Assembly (NCBI GenBank): GCA_963970005.1
Contig: CAXAMN010003758.1
Coordinates: forward strand, 184,655-248,654
DNA from: Durusdinium trenchii
Taxonomy: Eukaryota; Sar; Dinophyceae; Suessiales; Symbiodiniaceae
DNA: 64,000 bases
Reading direction: 5' to 3'
The notes beneath the pieces are model-generated. The model did no database searches, was not told the DNA's origin, and saw only the letters and a list, made by a program, of their open reading frames with translations. Below, in pieces: positions 23,335-37,689 of the stretch. The position numbers were made by a program, and so were the translations under genes. How positions within the stretch are numbered: the first letter of the stretch is position 1; every line of letters begins with the position of its first letter.

Positions 23335-26300
23335 AAATTTTGTCCGCCTATATGTCTTCCTACCAGGAACCTCCATACAGTAGTCCGCTAGTCCGCCATG
23401 GCGGGAACATGCGGGAACTCTTTGAACAATAAGGTCCAGGGTGAAAAAATGGAAGAATGATGGAATCCATGGGCAAAAATATGTTTGGGAGTGGTTTTTA
23501 ACCAGTTTGTTTTTGCCTGAAAGCCTTTGTTGCTGGCCTGGCCTAGGTGCCGCTGGGCCTAGCCTGACTGGCACCCCGGACTGGCTGGGAAGATCACTGG
23601 CATCGAGCCATCCACCTGGCGCTGGGTCATCCACGGTGGTTTCTGGTGTGACCGTAGATCCGAGACTGCACGAGGTCAACCGGTGGTTTCTGGTGTCTCC
23701 CGACCGGTTTTTCTGGGGTGCGGAGATGGATTCAATATGATTCAAGACAGCATGCACAGAAGATGAGAAAAACAAAAACAACTTTCAGGGTCCGAAACCA
23801 TCCCAAAATGAAACCTTAAGAACTATATACATAGAACTGCTGGATGCCACTGGAATTTAATAGTGGGTGTCTGTGTTGTCTTTCCAAGCTGGGAGAGACT
23901 TCCCCGTTTCTTCGCGACACCTGCAGGGATCTACTGCACAAAGAGCAAGCTTTGTGGGGCTCACACAGATTGAAGCACTGTCAGGGAAAAAGAAAACATC
24001 CACAACGCAGCAAGTGGACAATAAGTTATGTGTATAATATATATATATAAGTTTGAATACGATTTTATAAGTAATAAAAAAATATAGCGCACGCATGCGC
24101 GCGCCCTTTCACTTGGAGTCCATCCATGCCGTATGCAAGACTTCAAGAAGCCATAGCCGTCGTCCTGCACATCTAAAGACGAGACGTTTGTTCGTGCCTG
24201 CAGGCTGGCGGCCACGCCCACCTGCGGGGAGGAGCTGCAATCTTGACAGGGTCTGGACGTCTGGAAATGGACGTATGATGTGGGATGATGTGGGTCCAAA
24301 CTGAACTTTCACCAATGCATGCGATGCCAAAACCGGCGCAAGGCGCAAGGCACGTGACATGACGTGACTGTGCCAAGGCCAAGACTAAGCTGATGAGTGA
24401 CAGGATGGCGAATCCAGCCAGCACCTGAGCAGCTGAAACACAGCGGATCGCCAAAGATCCGTGTGGCCGGTCCGTGACGTTTCGGGTCTGAGGCCATTGG
24501 GGCAGGCTGCAGCGCGGCAGGCCATCGGGTCGGCCATATGAGGCCCTTGCCCATTTCTTGTAGTTCGAGATGAATTCGCACCTTGGACTTCCACCCAGGT
24601 CTCTTTTTCAGTGGCGAGCTCGCGAAATGACGGTTTTTTCAGTGGTTGTGTCTCAAAATCTGGATGCTCTCCCATGGGTGTCCCGTGACACACGAACAGC
24701 TCCGCTTCTTGGATTTTGTGTATGACACTATGACACCCGTGAAATTCTCTGAGGCTCCTGCCAGGTGCTTGCAAAAAACCGCACGAGCCAGCTCCTGCAG
24801 TTTTACCCCACATGGCACTCAAGCATCGTGCCGAGAAATGCCTTTGATGCTTGGTCTCCTTCCCTTCAACTGGGCAGCAGGGTCGTAGCCGACCTGGAGA
24901 AATGCTTTCAGGTTCATGAAGTGGACACAAAAGTGTGCGAAAATGGACTTCGACAAAGAGCTCGAAAACTTCAGACACGAAAACTTGGATCAGAAAAACT
25001 CTGCATGTCGGCCCAAAATCTTCTCAGCAGCCGACCGAATCAGAAGGTGCCACCTGGGAGTCCCGTATCGCTGGCTGTACCTCAAGATGGAAGCCAGCTC
25101 AGCTCGAGGATAAGTAAGGTGGAACACGGTGGAACCCAATCCATAGCAACCAGCTGGTGCTTCCAGGGCCCACTTCTGAACAAGGGAATCTGGACTTGCG
25201 ATCTGCCAATCGATCTGACCAACTCCTCGACCGGTGATGGCCGGTGCATGACCAGTCAGGAGCACTCAAGTTGTCGTGCCGAGTGACCCCTGTTTAGCTT
25301 CAAGGTTTTTGTGCCAAGTGCCCCACATTGGCCCCTATCAGCCCCCGTGTATGCAGCCCTGTCACCACCAGATCGGTCCAGGCAGACCCATCCTCTAGCT
25401 CTCTCTCCTGCAGAATCTGCGGATTTTCACGCAAAACCAAAAAGGACAAGGTGTGCCACCATGGGTTGGGCTTGGTTTTTCATCTCGACACCCGTCGATG
25501 AAAACTGCCAAGTCTGGAAAACATCGTCACTCCCATCTCCTGTTGCGCCAGTTGCTTCCGAAACTTCCTTCGGTCACGCGCCACCAAAGCCATGGGATAC
25601 ATCACCTCACCGCGCCCACGGCCCACCGTTCCTTCGAGGGAACACACATGGCGGGCCAAACCGTCACACCTGGACTTGGAGGGGTGGAGGACCATGCGAC
25701 AAATTCGCCAAGCACAGTCCGAGCACTTCCCCAAAAACGCTGAAAGGGGGAAAGCCTTCCCCGAATAACCACCCGCACCACTCTGATGACAGCAGATTTA
25801 CATAGATTTACCCTTTCTTCTCCGCCGAACTCGTGTGAGACCAGCCGTGGGATGTCTTCAGCTGAGCTCCCGTCCAGCTCCAAACAAATGGCCCAGATCA
25901 CGCCTCGGGTGTGACGGTGTGGCGAACACAGTTCCCGATGACTTCAAAACAAAGCAGGGACGGGAGTCCAGTGCATACCGGCCATAGCGCCGGCCAAAAT
26001 CCGCGTTGTGTTCTTTCTGAAATCCAAGGAGTGCAACGACCTTCACTGGCCAAATATGATAGATATGGCCAAATCCACACAACACTCTGGTGTGCCTCTG
26101 ATGTCAACTTGGTTACCCTGGCAAAGGCCCATGAAGAGGCCAAACTCGCGCAGGGGCATCAAAACACTCATCAAGTTCACCAGAAAGCTACCTGAGTTCG
26201 CAACGCGACAGGAGTTGTGGCACGAAATGAAAGTTCTTTAAGTCATCTTTTGTTGGGTTCCGGGGCAGAAAGCATCCCAAAGTACTGTACGGCACGGTTT

Positions 26301-29300
26301 GGCGAATCTCTTCGCATGGAGTCGTTCCCTTTTCCCTGATGGTCCCTGCAGTCGCTCCTCCCGCTTCGGCGTTGTTATCGGCGCCCCGGCTCGCACCGCA
26401 AAGCCCGGTCGTGATGCAGGAGACCCCGGCATTGGAATAGACCTGGTGCATCCAGGTCGGTGCCTTCCACGCGACCAGTGGCGCAGGCTACTCACTACAT
26501 CTCACTATACCAACTATATACAATATGCTCAGCAGTATTCAGCAGGTGGCAGTGCCGCACCCGCATCCGGCTAGGATGGTTCTCAGAAGGCCGTCTTATG
26601 TTGATCTGACCAGTGTACAGACCCTCACTGACTGCTCTACATTCCACATTCCATCTCTTCGCACCAAGAGGAATCAAGAGGACGGTCCGACCCCAAAGAG
26701 GCTCAGCTTCTGGCCCAGGCCAAGCGCTTCTGAAGGTACCTGGACGTCAGACGGTTGGCCAACATGTTTATTCGAGTCTGTTGGGCAACAAAGCATGAAG
26801 GAACACTGAGACCTCATGCAATACCACAGAGAGGATGAGTATGACTCTATGGCTGACCATATGTTTCATCATGTGTCATCATGTGTCTGACTGTTGACGC
26901 CTGGATTCGATTATATTCGATATCGATCCGATCTGTCCAGGCCATGCGCCTCTCATGTGCACGGCAGGCTCGATCAAACTTGTCTTCCTCCTCCTCTTCC
27001 GGCTCCTGAAAATCTACGCGGGTGGCAGTCCCTGGTCCGTCCGCATCCCCCGTCGGCCGTGTTTGCGTGTCTGTTCCATCTATCTGCGCGCCTCGGTTTT
27101 GAGGTCCTCGAGCAGCACCACCCGCGCCGATTGCCGCCAGGCATCCGTCAGGACAAAAATCATGTCAGAACCTCAGCGTTGCCATGCGGACAGGCGCAGG
27201 AAACGCCGACGAGTTTCAAGCATGATGGTGTCAAGTTGGGGAACCCAGCTGGTATGGAAAGCCGACGCTCTTAGCTATTAGGGGCGGGACCAACACGTTT
27301 CTGGAGCACTAGATTTGTCTTTTCGCGCTCTTTTTTCAACAATCTAGGATCTAGATGGATCTAGGATCCTCCTCAAGGTTACGTGCCAATAGATGGGTCG
27401 AGCCCATTCCTCCCATGTTCCTCCCAGTTCTGAACCGAAGGCGTCTGCAGAGCTCCATGGCTCTCCGGTACCGAGGCACCGATGCCGATGATCACAAAGG
27501 TGGACACGCAATTCACGATGCTCATTTCCTGCCGGAGAAAATGAGGTGGAGCATGGTGGAGCGGTTGTTTTTCAATTTTTCTTTAGAGCATGTGCAGAAC
27601 AGTCGTTGAAATCCATGAACAACTCTTATATTGGATGTTTGTAATTCCACTGAACCATCCATTTGGGGGTTTGGTTGCAGCTCATCTCTGGTGGACCATC
27701 TAATCTGAATCTAGTGCTTCAAAATGCTTCAAGGCCGGTAATCCTCGTTTGTCCAAAATCGTCTGCATCGTTTTCCGGAGCACTTTCCCATTGCATGGTA
27801 CTTCGACAAAACTTGAGAGAGGAGGGGGTGAACGAAAGGTAGCAGGCAATCACAAGTAACCCTGGTAGAAGTCCACGACGGCGTGAACCGGCGCAGGGGG
27901 GATTTGATCCAGGGGGGGGGGGGGCACGAACAGAATCAACTCTTACAGGACCAAATTCAATGCACAATCCCAACTCCTGATTGTAATACATTTTTGCTAA
28001 AGCAAGGAGAACTCAGGTAGCTCAAGCTACCTTTCGTGACAAGGTTTCTACCTGACCCGGCAGGTGACAACGCTTGTTGAGGCCGGCACTAAGAGGCCAG
28101 AAAACTGCTTGAAGAAGACATACCCCAGCGGCATACACCTGTGAATGACGTCACTGAGCTTTGTGAATTACCCAGTGGAGCCCATTCATCGTCCATGCAC
28201 ACTCGGCATGTACACAAGGTCGCGGCTCCACCACTAGCAAGGAGCCGATGCTTGCCAACCTTGGAGTTGCAGCAAAACGATAGCCGGCAAAAATAAACCA
28301 TTACAGAAACCCCGCTCAAACTGGTCGATGCATGTTGATGTTTCTTTGATTTTTCTTCAGGTACACCCCTTCTTCCCGCTTCTCCTTCTTTCAGATTCTC
28401 AGCATTGTATCATCTTGGATCAGGTATCAACAAACAAAACAAAAGGCTCAAGATCCTTAACTGCACTGCACTCCCATCCCTTTTGCACCCCTCCAACCGA
28501 TCAAACTTTTCTTCGCAAAAAAGGAAAGGCCCACCGAGGTGTTGGCTCGAGGCTCTGCGTATGAAGGCAAATCAAGAAGAAGATCGCCGCCAAGCCTGCG
28601 AACGGCACACGGCGCATGGGACAGGCCAACGCGGACAAAGCCGCAGGGGGATTTGGCCTTCGCCGGAAACGCCTGTAGCTAGCAAAAGCCCCACTGGCCA
28701 CCACATCACTACTACCATCTACTACCCACCTTTGCGACTTCAGCTCCCAATGATTCGACTCTCCAGCCTAGGAGGGAGAGCAGGATGTCGGACAACAAGG
28801 CGCTGAAGAGATCAGCTTGATCCTGAGCAAAACGCTCCCGCGAGCTCCGAAGATCAGACCTCTAGTGCCACACGCCGACCAGCAGCTGGGGTGCCTCGGA
28901 AGCTCCTTTTCACGAACTCTGACCAGGGAAGACTGCTCAGCGCACGCTACAGCGCCATCGAAACCCTGGAAGACCCATCCCCTTCCAGCTGTGTTCCAAA
29001 AGAACTGGGAACTGAGCTGGGAGTAGTAGTTCCACTCCTTTTGGATCTGTATCTTTCGTCAAAAAGATGCCCAACCGGTCTGAATCCTGAGCTCCAAGCC
29101 AGTTGCCCTGACGTGTAGAACACCCGGATTCCGAGCTCCTGGTGAACGACCGTTCCGGCCGCCCACGGGGGTCGTCCCGGGACGTGGAATTTAGGTGAAG
29201 ATCGATCCGCAATGGAGGACCTATAGGTCATCGACCCTAATGGGTCCTGGTGAAGTTCGACGTATGGTTTGTAATATTTTGTAATTATGGTGTGGATTGA

Positions 29301-30968
29301 CGGAAGAGAAGGGCTGAGAAGAAACCATGCATGGAAAATTCTCGGATTGGACATGATTGGACTGTGGAAGTGGGGAGCCTAGGGTAGGCTCCGGGTCAAT
29401 TTCTGCTCGCCCAAAATCCGATTTGTGGATGACTTCGCCGATCGGTGATCGCTGCGCTCGGACTCGGCCTGGAGCTGTGGCTGGTAGGTGTTGAGAAGGC
29501 CGTGCAAGTCCTCACGGGACGGACCGGGCCTGCGGAACGACAACGACGGGGAACCCCCGGGTCATGTCGGCCATGTTGAGTGTCGAAGGTGTGTTGCCAA
29601 ATAAATGGGTTTCACAAGGTTTCACCGTTTTCAACATCAGTTGAGAGGCGGTTTACACTCGAAGTTTAATGAGTCAGGAAGAAGTTGCCGACTTCGGCAT
29701 GCCAAATAAAACAAAGAACTGAAAAAAAATTGTTCTCTTTCTGTGGTGGGCGTGAACAGCTCAACGACAGCATCGAAGCAGTAACTGTTGGACTCCGGTC
29801 CCCTCCAAAGAACTGCTGCTTTGCATCATTCGCCGCCTCGGCAAGATTCGGCCAACAAACATCGCAAACAGAAAAGACCATTCATTGCAACAAATCGATG
29901 TATGCAGTTCTTCATAATTCTTCTGGACATTAGGCTAACATTTTGGCAGGGGTCGTGTTCATGGGGCGTAGTGAGCAACTCTGTGACGATGCCCAGCCTT
30001 TCCCCAGCCCTGTCCCGGAACCCCGTGAGACGCTTTCTTCGCCGAGCCGCGCCGAAGCTGCGGTAGTACCCATCGGCACCTCGGAGCAGAGCGAGCGCCA
30101 CGATGGAACGAGACCGCGCGGGATGGTGGGACACGGACTTCTGGGGGCACAAAGCATATTATATAATATATATCCGCCGACCCCAGGGAACGCGTCAGAG
30201 AACTCTGCAGGATTCCGGCTGCGTGGATCGCTGAGAGTCAAGCACGGCTTCGGGAAGGGACCAGAAGAGGAGTTTATTGCTGTCAGAAAGCGACGTTTGG
30301 CAGTGAGCGTGGTTTGTGGCGACGTTTGGCAGTGAGAGAGCAGCTCCGAGGATGATTTTTGGGTGGTTTTTGGTGTGGAATTAGCTGGTGGAAAGGCGTG
30401 GCGAGACAGATTGCCGGAAGCCTGGGGATGGAGCCTTTGGAGCTCGATCCTGCCGTGGGAAAGCGTAGTTTGTGGGACTAACATCTGCGCAGGTCAGTCG
30501 CGCAGAAGCCTGTCAAGTCGCCTTCAAAAAAACGCTTCGTGCTCACCGTCAAACACGCATCGACACCGCCAACTTCGCTCCACGCAAAGTACGCGAACGT
30601 CTGGGCAGGGATGAATCCCAAGCAGATCCGTGGCCGGCGCTGTCACGAAGCTCCTACGAAGACTAGTTTGGGCCACGTGTTCTAGGCAAACTGCTACAGT
30701 GTTAACATAGCCCATGTCTATCGTTGCATGTCTCTTACCATGGTACAGTGCTGTCGTACGTGCCAAAATCCTCCTATCCAGGTATCCGACGCTCATCATT
30801 GAGTGTGCTTCATTGGCATTGTTCGAGAGAGCTCTATTTCCATCCGACACTTACCCCTGAAAATCAGGAAAAGACGACCAAGCCATTTCTCGTGTCTCAT
30901 CACTCTTCTCCTCGAGACAAGGAGTTCCACGAACCCGAATGCGAACACGTTCTATATGCCAAAATGAC
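23335..30968. other. Long stretch without a supported gene
   Basis: Overlapping frames on both strands have no recognised domain. Visible simple sequence includes TA repeats near 24036-24050, a G13 run at 27912-27924 and a TATATAATATATA run near 30158-30172. No splice-consistent exon series was found. Confidence 0.4.
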
Positions 30969-31404
30969 ACTCTTGTAAGACATTCTTGTGGGACACTCTT
31001 CTGGGACACTCTTGTGGGACACTCTTGCGCGCCACTCTTGTAGGACACTCTTGTGGGACACTCTTGTAGGGCACTCTTGTCTGTCACTCTTACAGGGCAC
31101 TTTTGTAGGACACTCTTGTAAGACACTCTTACGTCACTCTTTCACGACACTCTTGTAGGACACTCCTTGGGGGACACTCTTATAGGACACTCTTGTGGGT
31201 CACTCTTCTGGGACCCTCTTGTCGGACATTCTTGTGGGACACTCTTGTGAGTCACTCTTGTGCGACACTCTTGTGGGACACTCTTACAGGACACTCTTGT
31301 GGGACACTCTTGTAGGACACTCTTGTAGAACACTCTTGTAGGACACTCTTGCGGGACACTCTTGTGGGTCACTCTTGTGTGACACTAGGACGCTCTTGTA
31401 GGGC
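30969..31404. repeat. 13-base minisatellite, about 33 units
   Basis: The unit is ACTCTTGTGGGAC, with frequent GTAGGAC variants. A few units are truncated or altered near 31130-31165 and 31380-31392. The unit contains no stop codon in any frame of the minus strand, so three overlapping minus-strand open frames arise from it. Each gives a 13-residue repeat containing PTRVSHKS-like words. These frames are a consequence of the repeat and are not called as genes. Confidence 0.95.
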
Positions 31405-31540
31405 ATGGAGGTTCACAAAGTGCTGTGCCTCCCACAAACTCTGCACATGGAGGTTCTGCGCCTGTCACGAAAAGTGATAATATCATCTCATGTGACAATG
31501 TGAGCTTCAACAAAATGGGCACCACACCACACGTTTGGAA

Positions 31541-31770
31541 TGCTTTCGACCCGTGCTGAGCACACTCCCATCCACCAAAATCGCACTTTCAACTGAGACT
31601 TGTCACGAACACAGAGCTTCGATGCCACGCCCTGAAACGCAAATCCCCATGGCACGGCCACATCCAACACCCCAAACACACGACTCTCCTAACGCTACTC
31701 CCAATGGAACTGCGCAACCAACTGCGGATCTCAGAAACCGTTGCGCCTGTGCAGCGAACTGCATCACGTT
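31541..31770 (+). repeat. Dispersed repeat, copy 1 (matches 63751-63970)
   Basis: Shared words in the same order and orientation are ACATCCAACACC, CCATCCACCA/ACATCCACCA, TGTCACGAA, GGATCTCA and GCAGC. Overall identity is roughly 70 percent by eye over about 220 bases. There is no strong coding signal. It is probably a decayed mobile-element fragment. Confidence 0.7.
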
Positions 31771-34399
31771 TCTTGCGCGCTATGTCATTTTCAAGGAAAT
31801 CACAATGTAATAGCGGGATGCAGGCGTCCGGTTGCGGACGGTGGCGAAAATCGCCAAACTCTACGGACTCTACGGCATCAGGACTCCCCACCAGCGGAGG
31901 ACAAACCAACGACAATGCCCCAGCAACCCTCCTTGCCAACATCCCACCCCACGTTATAACCTCTCTCTTTACTTGCGCAGCAGGCACTGTCAAGGAAACT
32001 CGTTGGGAAACCATCACCTCATACATCACGAGAAGATAGAACAAAGGCATGCATCCAAGTCCCATAAAACTTCAGATCGACATCAATTTCGTTCATCCGT
32101 GCGTGAAATCAGACCCTACACGCGACTGCGCGTCAGCACTTCGCTCTTTAGACTTCCGACTTCGGTGAGGTCACCTGGCTCCGGGGTGCCAGATCTCTTT
32201 CCGCAAACCCGGCGCGAAGCTTCCCCCACGTCTTGCAGCCATGTCACCATGGTCGAAATGTGGGGGCAAAGCACGGGCGGTATTGCGGCGGTGGGCTCGC
32301 CGGTGGCGGGCCGGGCACCACCGGCACCGGGACGGGCGCCATGGCCTTGGAGCCAGGCACACACACTTACTCCAGGCGCATCCTCCGAACTGCCCGTGCC
32401 ACCCATTGCAATCAAAAGGCTTCCGCCGCACCCAGTCACAAATGAATACCCGAAGGTGCGCAATGTCCGCTTGAAGTCCAGGCTATATGCCTCTTGAAGC
32501 AATAACAAGTGAAATTTTCCTGCCAAATATGACTGCACTCTTGTCTCCTCCTGTATCCCTGCAGCGTCCAGACATCCAAAATTGGCGGTCAACAAGCTCG
32601 GCTGCCGGCTCGAGCGAGCATCATCTCCAGGGCGTTCGATGGCCCGATGTTCGACATGAAACGCCAGCGAACGCTGTTGCAGCCACTGGGGTTGTCGCTG
32701 AAGCAACGTTCCTGAACAACGTCCCACGGTGCCCGGCGCCAACGCCGTCAAGGCTCTCGCTTGCCAGAGACCGAAACGCGCCTATGCCGGGCCTCTCTTG
32801 CTGACTACTGCTACTGGGAACAAAGCTACGCAAGTGCTCCGGCCATTCACTCGGCTCCGACCTCAAACCACGCGGCTGCTTGCCCATGGCAGTAGCAATC
32901 GCAAGTACTGAGAAATAGTCAGTCGTCGTAAGTAGTCCTGCGGAATGGTAAGTAGTCCTAGTAAGTATTTGGATTCGTGTTTTGCTTCCTGCGTTGTTCT
33001 CCTTCTGCTCGCTAACCTTTTGGTTGCTCTTGTCATTCTGTCTTGCCAGTGTTCTGCATAATATCCCCTGTCCGTTTTAGTATTTGCGCAACTCGCGCTA
33101 AGCTGTCAAATCAGGAACTAGTGTGCTAACCTCTTCGTTACTGCTTCCCTTTTCACACATCACTCTGATTTGCAAGTCATTTCCCTGTCGCAATGAGCCG
33201 AAAATTGTTCGGATTCGGCCTCGGGGGGCATGCAAGCCGCTTCTGCTGGACAGTGCCACCACTGCGCGATCGATATGACAGTTGATGACTGCAACTACTG
33301 CTTTTCCACTACCAGCATCCACTTCCTCCGTAACTCTAACAAGTGATGACTGCTGCCACTCTTGTGCTTTCATTTTTGGGATATCCTGATAATATCTCTT
33401 CTATGCATCCTGGACTACCATGGTTGATGAACCCTACGCTTCACACTTCCCCTCCTCCAAGCCACTCCAGCGCGGCAGCAGGATGGAACCGCCGGCTGCA
33501 GCTTCGCAATCCTGGCACAAAGGTTGAACTTCTACACTCTTCTCACACATAATCAATGTTTCCGTTTCTTCCCACTTTCTTTTCGTTGTGCTCTGGGAAT
33601 GCCAATTGCAAACTGGTGTCGGACGCTATGCCTTCTGGGGTTTGGTGAAATTTATATTTCCGGAATACAATCTACCACTCATATTCCATGCTATGTACAG
33701 CATCTGCGATCTCCTACACTCTCATTCCCTTCCAATTTGCAGGATTTGGCTGCTTCCAAATGCACCCCCTTCCCTGCTGCTTGAGCCCGAGGGCATCGCC
33801 GGTGTGCGAAGCCTATCAATATATATATAATATATATATATACACACAAAAGAAGGAAAGGAACAACAAAAAGAAACATGATTAACCCAAAAAAAATGAT
33901 AGCAAGATATCAGATATAAGAGGATATAACAAGGGACCCCTTGTCAGAGAAGCCCATGAATTCTTTTTGTCCTCTCTTCTTCCTCTCTATGTTGTGTGCC
34001 GAAGACCCGTAAGGTGGGACCTATAGCTGCTGGTTTGTTCGGAAAATGGCTGTAGAAAGGAGCCGCCGGACTGACTCCTGCGCGGGCCGCGATATATTAT
34101 GAGGTTTGCTTCGACGAACTGTCCCATCATGGCACAAACAAGAAACTTCCCATGACTTCTGATCTTGTAGTGCGTCGTGTGAGGGATGTGTGAGGAATTA
34201 TTCTTTGATGTGTTTTCATCTTTAGCCCGCTCTCAGTCTATCACATCACAGTCTTCAGCTTCATCACAAAGCACAGCTTGGGAGACCGGACCAATGCTTT
34301 GGGTGAACAGGAAGAACGACCTGGGCAATCATTCGGGAGTTCACAAGCCACTGTAGCTGGTCAACTCGTTCTTGGGGACCGTCTCGGTCTGGGGCACCG
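31771..34399. other. Stretch without a supported gene
   Basis: Overlapping frames near 32120-32760 on both strands have no recognised motif. A TA-repeat run with an interruption lies at 33816-33842. Confidence 0.45.
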
Positions 34400-36979
34400 A
34401 CCGCAGGGTATCAGTGCTGGCTTTGGCTCCTCCCTCAGGAGGAACGAAGTCCTCCAAGTTCCACTCTTTCCAAAAGACTGTCCAACTCCACCAAGTTCTG
34501 AGTCGGGACCCGAAACCTCGGTACATGTCTGCTGAAGTGAGTCTTGGCGGCGAAAAAAAACGATCTAGGACCAAACCATCATTCCCCCCAAACATCTGCC
34601 GTACGTTCCTACTCGGCATGAGCGTACCATTCCAACAGAGGTGTTTCATGACACGAACCTTCGACGATCAGAGGAAGTACCCCAGGTGACGGGTCCTATT
34701 TACGGTCACTGGATACCTCTCTTGGTTCTTTCACCTTCGCACCCGTTCCCATCAGTTCCCATCAGCTCCTCTGGAAACAGGCGCTCCAACCTGCACCAAA
34801 CGGTAGGAGACCGGCGTCGTGACCACCGGCAGCTCCGGTACCGGTATCATAGTCAACCCCAAAGATTGGGTGATGCCGGTAGCGCCTAGGCACTCGCCGG
34901 TGGGGCACCTTCTTGAACGTTCCAGTTGGGTGGGTCGGGCCTCATGTCCTTTTGCACCCTAGGGGTCTTTGTGGTTGATGCTCAAAGTCAGGAATCCCAA
35001 AAAGCACCAGCATCCTCAAAATAATCACTCCCAACCGCCTGCCATCTCCGGTCTCACCACTGGTCCGCGCGCCCCGCACCCACCAACATCCACCAACCAC
35101 CTGCCAACTCCTCCGCACCCAGCACCCAGGCCTTTGGTGCTTCATGGGGACGTCCCAAAAGGACGCGATCGCCACTTCGACCGAGAAGCGCCGCGGGCCG
35201 CTGCCGTCCAAGTAGAGGCGTTGCTGCTCGCCCGGGCCTTGGTTCGGCGCCCACCGGGCACACCGGGCATCACCGGGTGGCGTGGGACCCGGTCGTTGAC
35301 CCGGTCGTTTTCAAGAAAGGCTGGACGTGTCCAAACCGGATGTTCCAATGTGTCGAGGTCAGATTGAAGGACCTGAAGGGCGATGCCTTGAAAAAGGCTG
35401 TTGTGAGTTGTGAGGACGGTAGTGCACGATGGTGCGTGCCATGCTTGATGCTGTGCGGTTCAGGGCTTCAAGAGCAAATTGTCTTGGACTGTTTTCGTGC
35501 GCTATTCCATGGCAACAGGATGCAACAGGGGCCTCACTTCGAGACCCCAAAGATCGTAATGGACAGGTTGTGACGATTTAAGATGCTTCATCCCAATCCA
35601 TGGGATGGTCCGCATACTTGATCATACTTGGTGGTTTCATGTGTTTCTCTGTGGGATGGTTGGGCTTGCCAACGCTGGGCTCGCCACCCACGGAGACTCC
35701 ATCCAAGTCAGTGCCATTGGCACCATATCTCGGCCTCAACAAAGGGCTCCGAGCCGAAGAAAAGAAAAAGAAAAAGCATGAAGAAACCAACAGAGGCCTG
35801 GCTGCCGGTCGGTTTCGCCCGGTGTGCGGCAGTTGGCCCAGCTACAGCATCCCATCCCAACGTCCGAAGAACGGATGGCCCAGCTCGGTGGGAACTGTGG
35901 GAGTCGCATTGGAAGGAAAGTCTGCCTGCCAAGAACATGAGGCGGTCTTCTCTTTGGGCACTAGAGTGAAACAAAATGAAACAAGCGAAGGCGACTAAGA
36001 AGTTCGGTTCTTGGTGTCTGGGCCTTGTGGGTGGTATAACTATAAGGATACCAACTTGAGCTCCTGGCCATACGAAGTTCACGAAGGATTCTCCTGGTGA
36101 ACAGCCTCAGAGTGTTCGAGGGAATTGTCCTTGTGGAGTAGTCAGTGCTAATTATAGTAGCATGATAAGAACTATTATGAATGAATAATAGAACAGTCTT
36201 GGAACTGTATCAAATGTGCCGAGTGTGTTGATTTGGAGAGAGCACCTTTGATTTGGAGAGTATTTGATGGCCTCGACAGAAGTACAAACGTGGCCTGTTG
36301 CCCGCTCCTTCATGGTGACACTCCAGTCCAGCATCAATTTGACACACTCTCCCAACATGCTCCAAAAGACCTGCTCTGAAAAAATAAAGGTGCCATTTGG
36401 CATCGGCCACACGAGGCACTCGATTAGTCACTAGACGGACCCTAACTGCGGCGTCTCGTCGCGCCCAAAGTTCTGCCCGAGAGGATGGCTGTATTGGGCC
36501 GGCGCCGAAAAGTTCTCCTGCACATCGACCAATTCATCGCGTCCATTGAGCGGTTCATACGGACGGAAGACTTAACGGTCGGTGAGTCCAACCGCTTCGC
36601 CGTTGCCCTCGGCCCTCGGCCGTTCGGTGTCGCACCGAACGGAAGAAGCCCCGTTCGGAACTCACCGGCCCCACTACATGGAGTATATGGACAAACCAAT
36701 CAAAAGACTGTCACTATAGAGATGACTAGAGATGACGATCGAGTCTCTAGAGTATGAGCTTCTTGCGGTTGGATCATGAGTGGGTCGGCAGATTTGCTTC
36801 AGTTTTCGACTAACTATGACACCTCACGCCCACCTCCACTCCAGCGGTTGGCCCACGACGAGACAGCCCAACACCGAGGAACACCTGGCCTTCGGCGCCC
36901 AACGACCGGTACGTGCCCTTCAAATCGACCAACCGGCGCCCTCTTCGGGGAGAACGACCACCCGGCGCGTCGTGGTCTC
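34400..36979. other. Stretch with weak exon-like runs on the minus strand
   Basis: Two minus-strand runs look exon-like by codon choice: near 34480-34395 (FWKEWNLEDFVPPEGGA) and near 35225-35140 (YLDGSGPRRFSVEVAIASFW). Their splice limits could not be fixed and the products are not recognised. They may belong to the same unidentified gene as the two segments called at 36980-37829. Confidence 0.25.
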
Positions 36980-37047
36980 CCGATGTCCCGGATGACCGCC
37001 TCGCGGATGACCGCCATGCCGCAGGCGGCCGTCCATGCCTCGCTGGC
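36980..37047 (-). CDS. Exon-like segment of an unidentified minus-strand gene
   Basis: An acceptor TTTCTTCAG ends at 37048 and is followed by an open segment reading ASEAWTAACGMAVIREAVIR with C/G-rich third positions. It ends near GACATCGGGAGACC, where the donor is uncertain. The product is not recognised. Confidence 0.3.
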
Positions 37048-37689
37048 CTGAAGAAATCAACGACCGAAGCTGGCTTGGTTGGTGAGTTGGTGCCATCACC
37101 CCCAACAAATACAGTATAATTAGATGTAATTCGTGTTGGTCTCTCCCTCCAAGAGAGTGTTCGGTGACAGTTCACCGCTCTCAATCATCCAAACAACCCA
37201 ACTCGTGGTGTTGAGCATTCTCAGCTCCGGGAGCCCTTCCGAGTCCTGCTAGAGGCCTTCGCATGCATTGGGCCGCCCTACTTTGGCCCTTGCCGAGGCC
37301 AGAGATGCTTAGACCGATGGTTTTTGGAGACGTTTCAGCCTTACGAAACCTCCCCAAACTCGTTGCGACGGCTCACGGAACTCAATGGGCGGAACAAATC
37401 AGGTTCCCGTCCACCAGCAGAAACAGGTTTGTCCCCCGGCTCAACGTGACCAATTCAGGTAGATGGTGGAATTCAGATCTTGTCACTCTCCGCAGAATCC
37501 ACGATTCCTTCAGAAAAAGAACTGCCACTGCCCATTCTATCCAAGTCAACTGCTGTTAATTCTCCCTTCTCTTAGCTCTTGTTTGTTGTTTCAAGCAAAC
37601 AAAGAAACTGGATGAACATGGATGAAAATGGGGGATGGTGGAGGTCCTCCCGGCTGTCTGCGACTTCTTCATTCTACCCTCTTTGCAAC

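Noticed and set aside
30851..31372. Overlapping minus-strand frames with PTRVSHKS repeats
   Set aside because: They are produced by the 13-base minisatellite, which lacks stops in any minus-strand frame.
30969..31404. CRISPR array
   Set aside because: The units are contiguous 13-base repeats with no spacers, in a eukaryotic genome.
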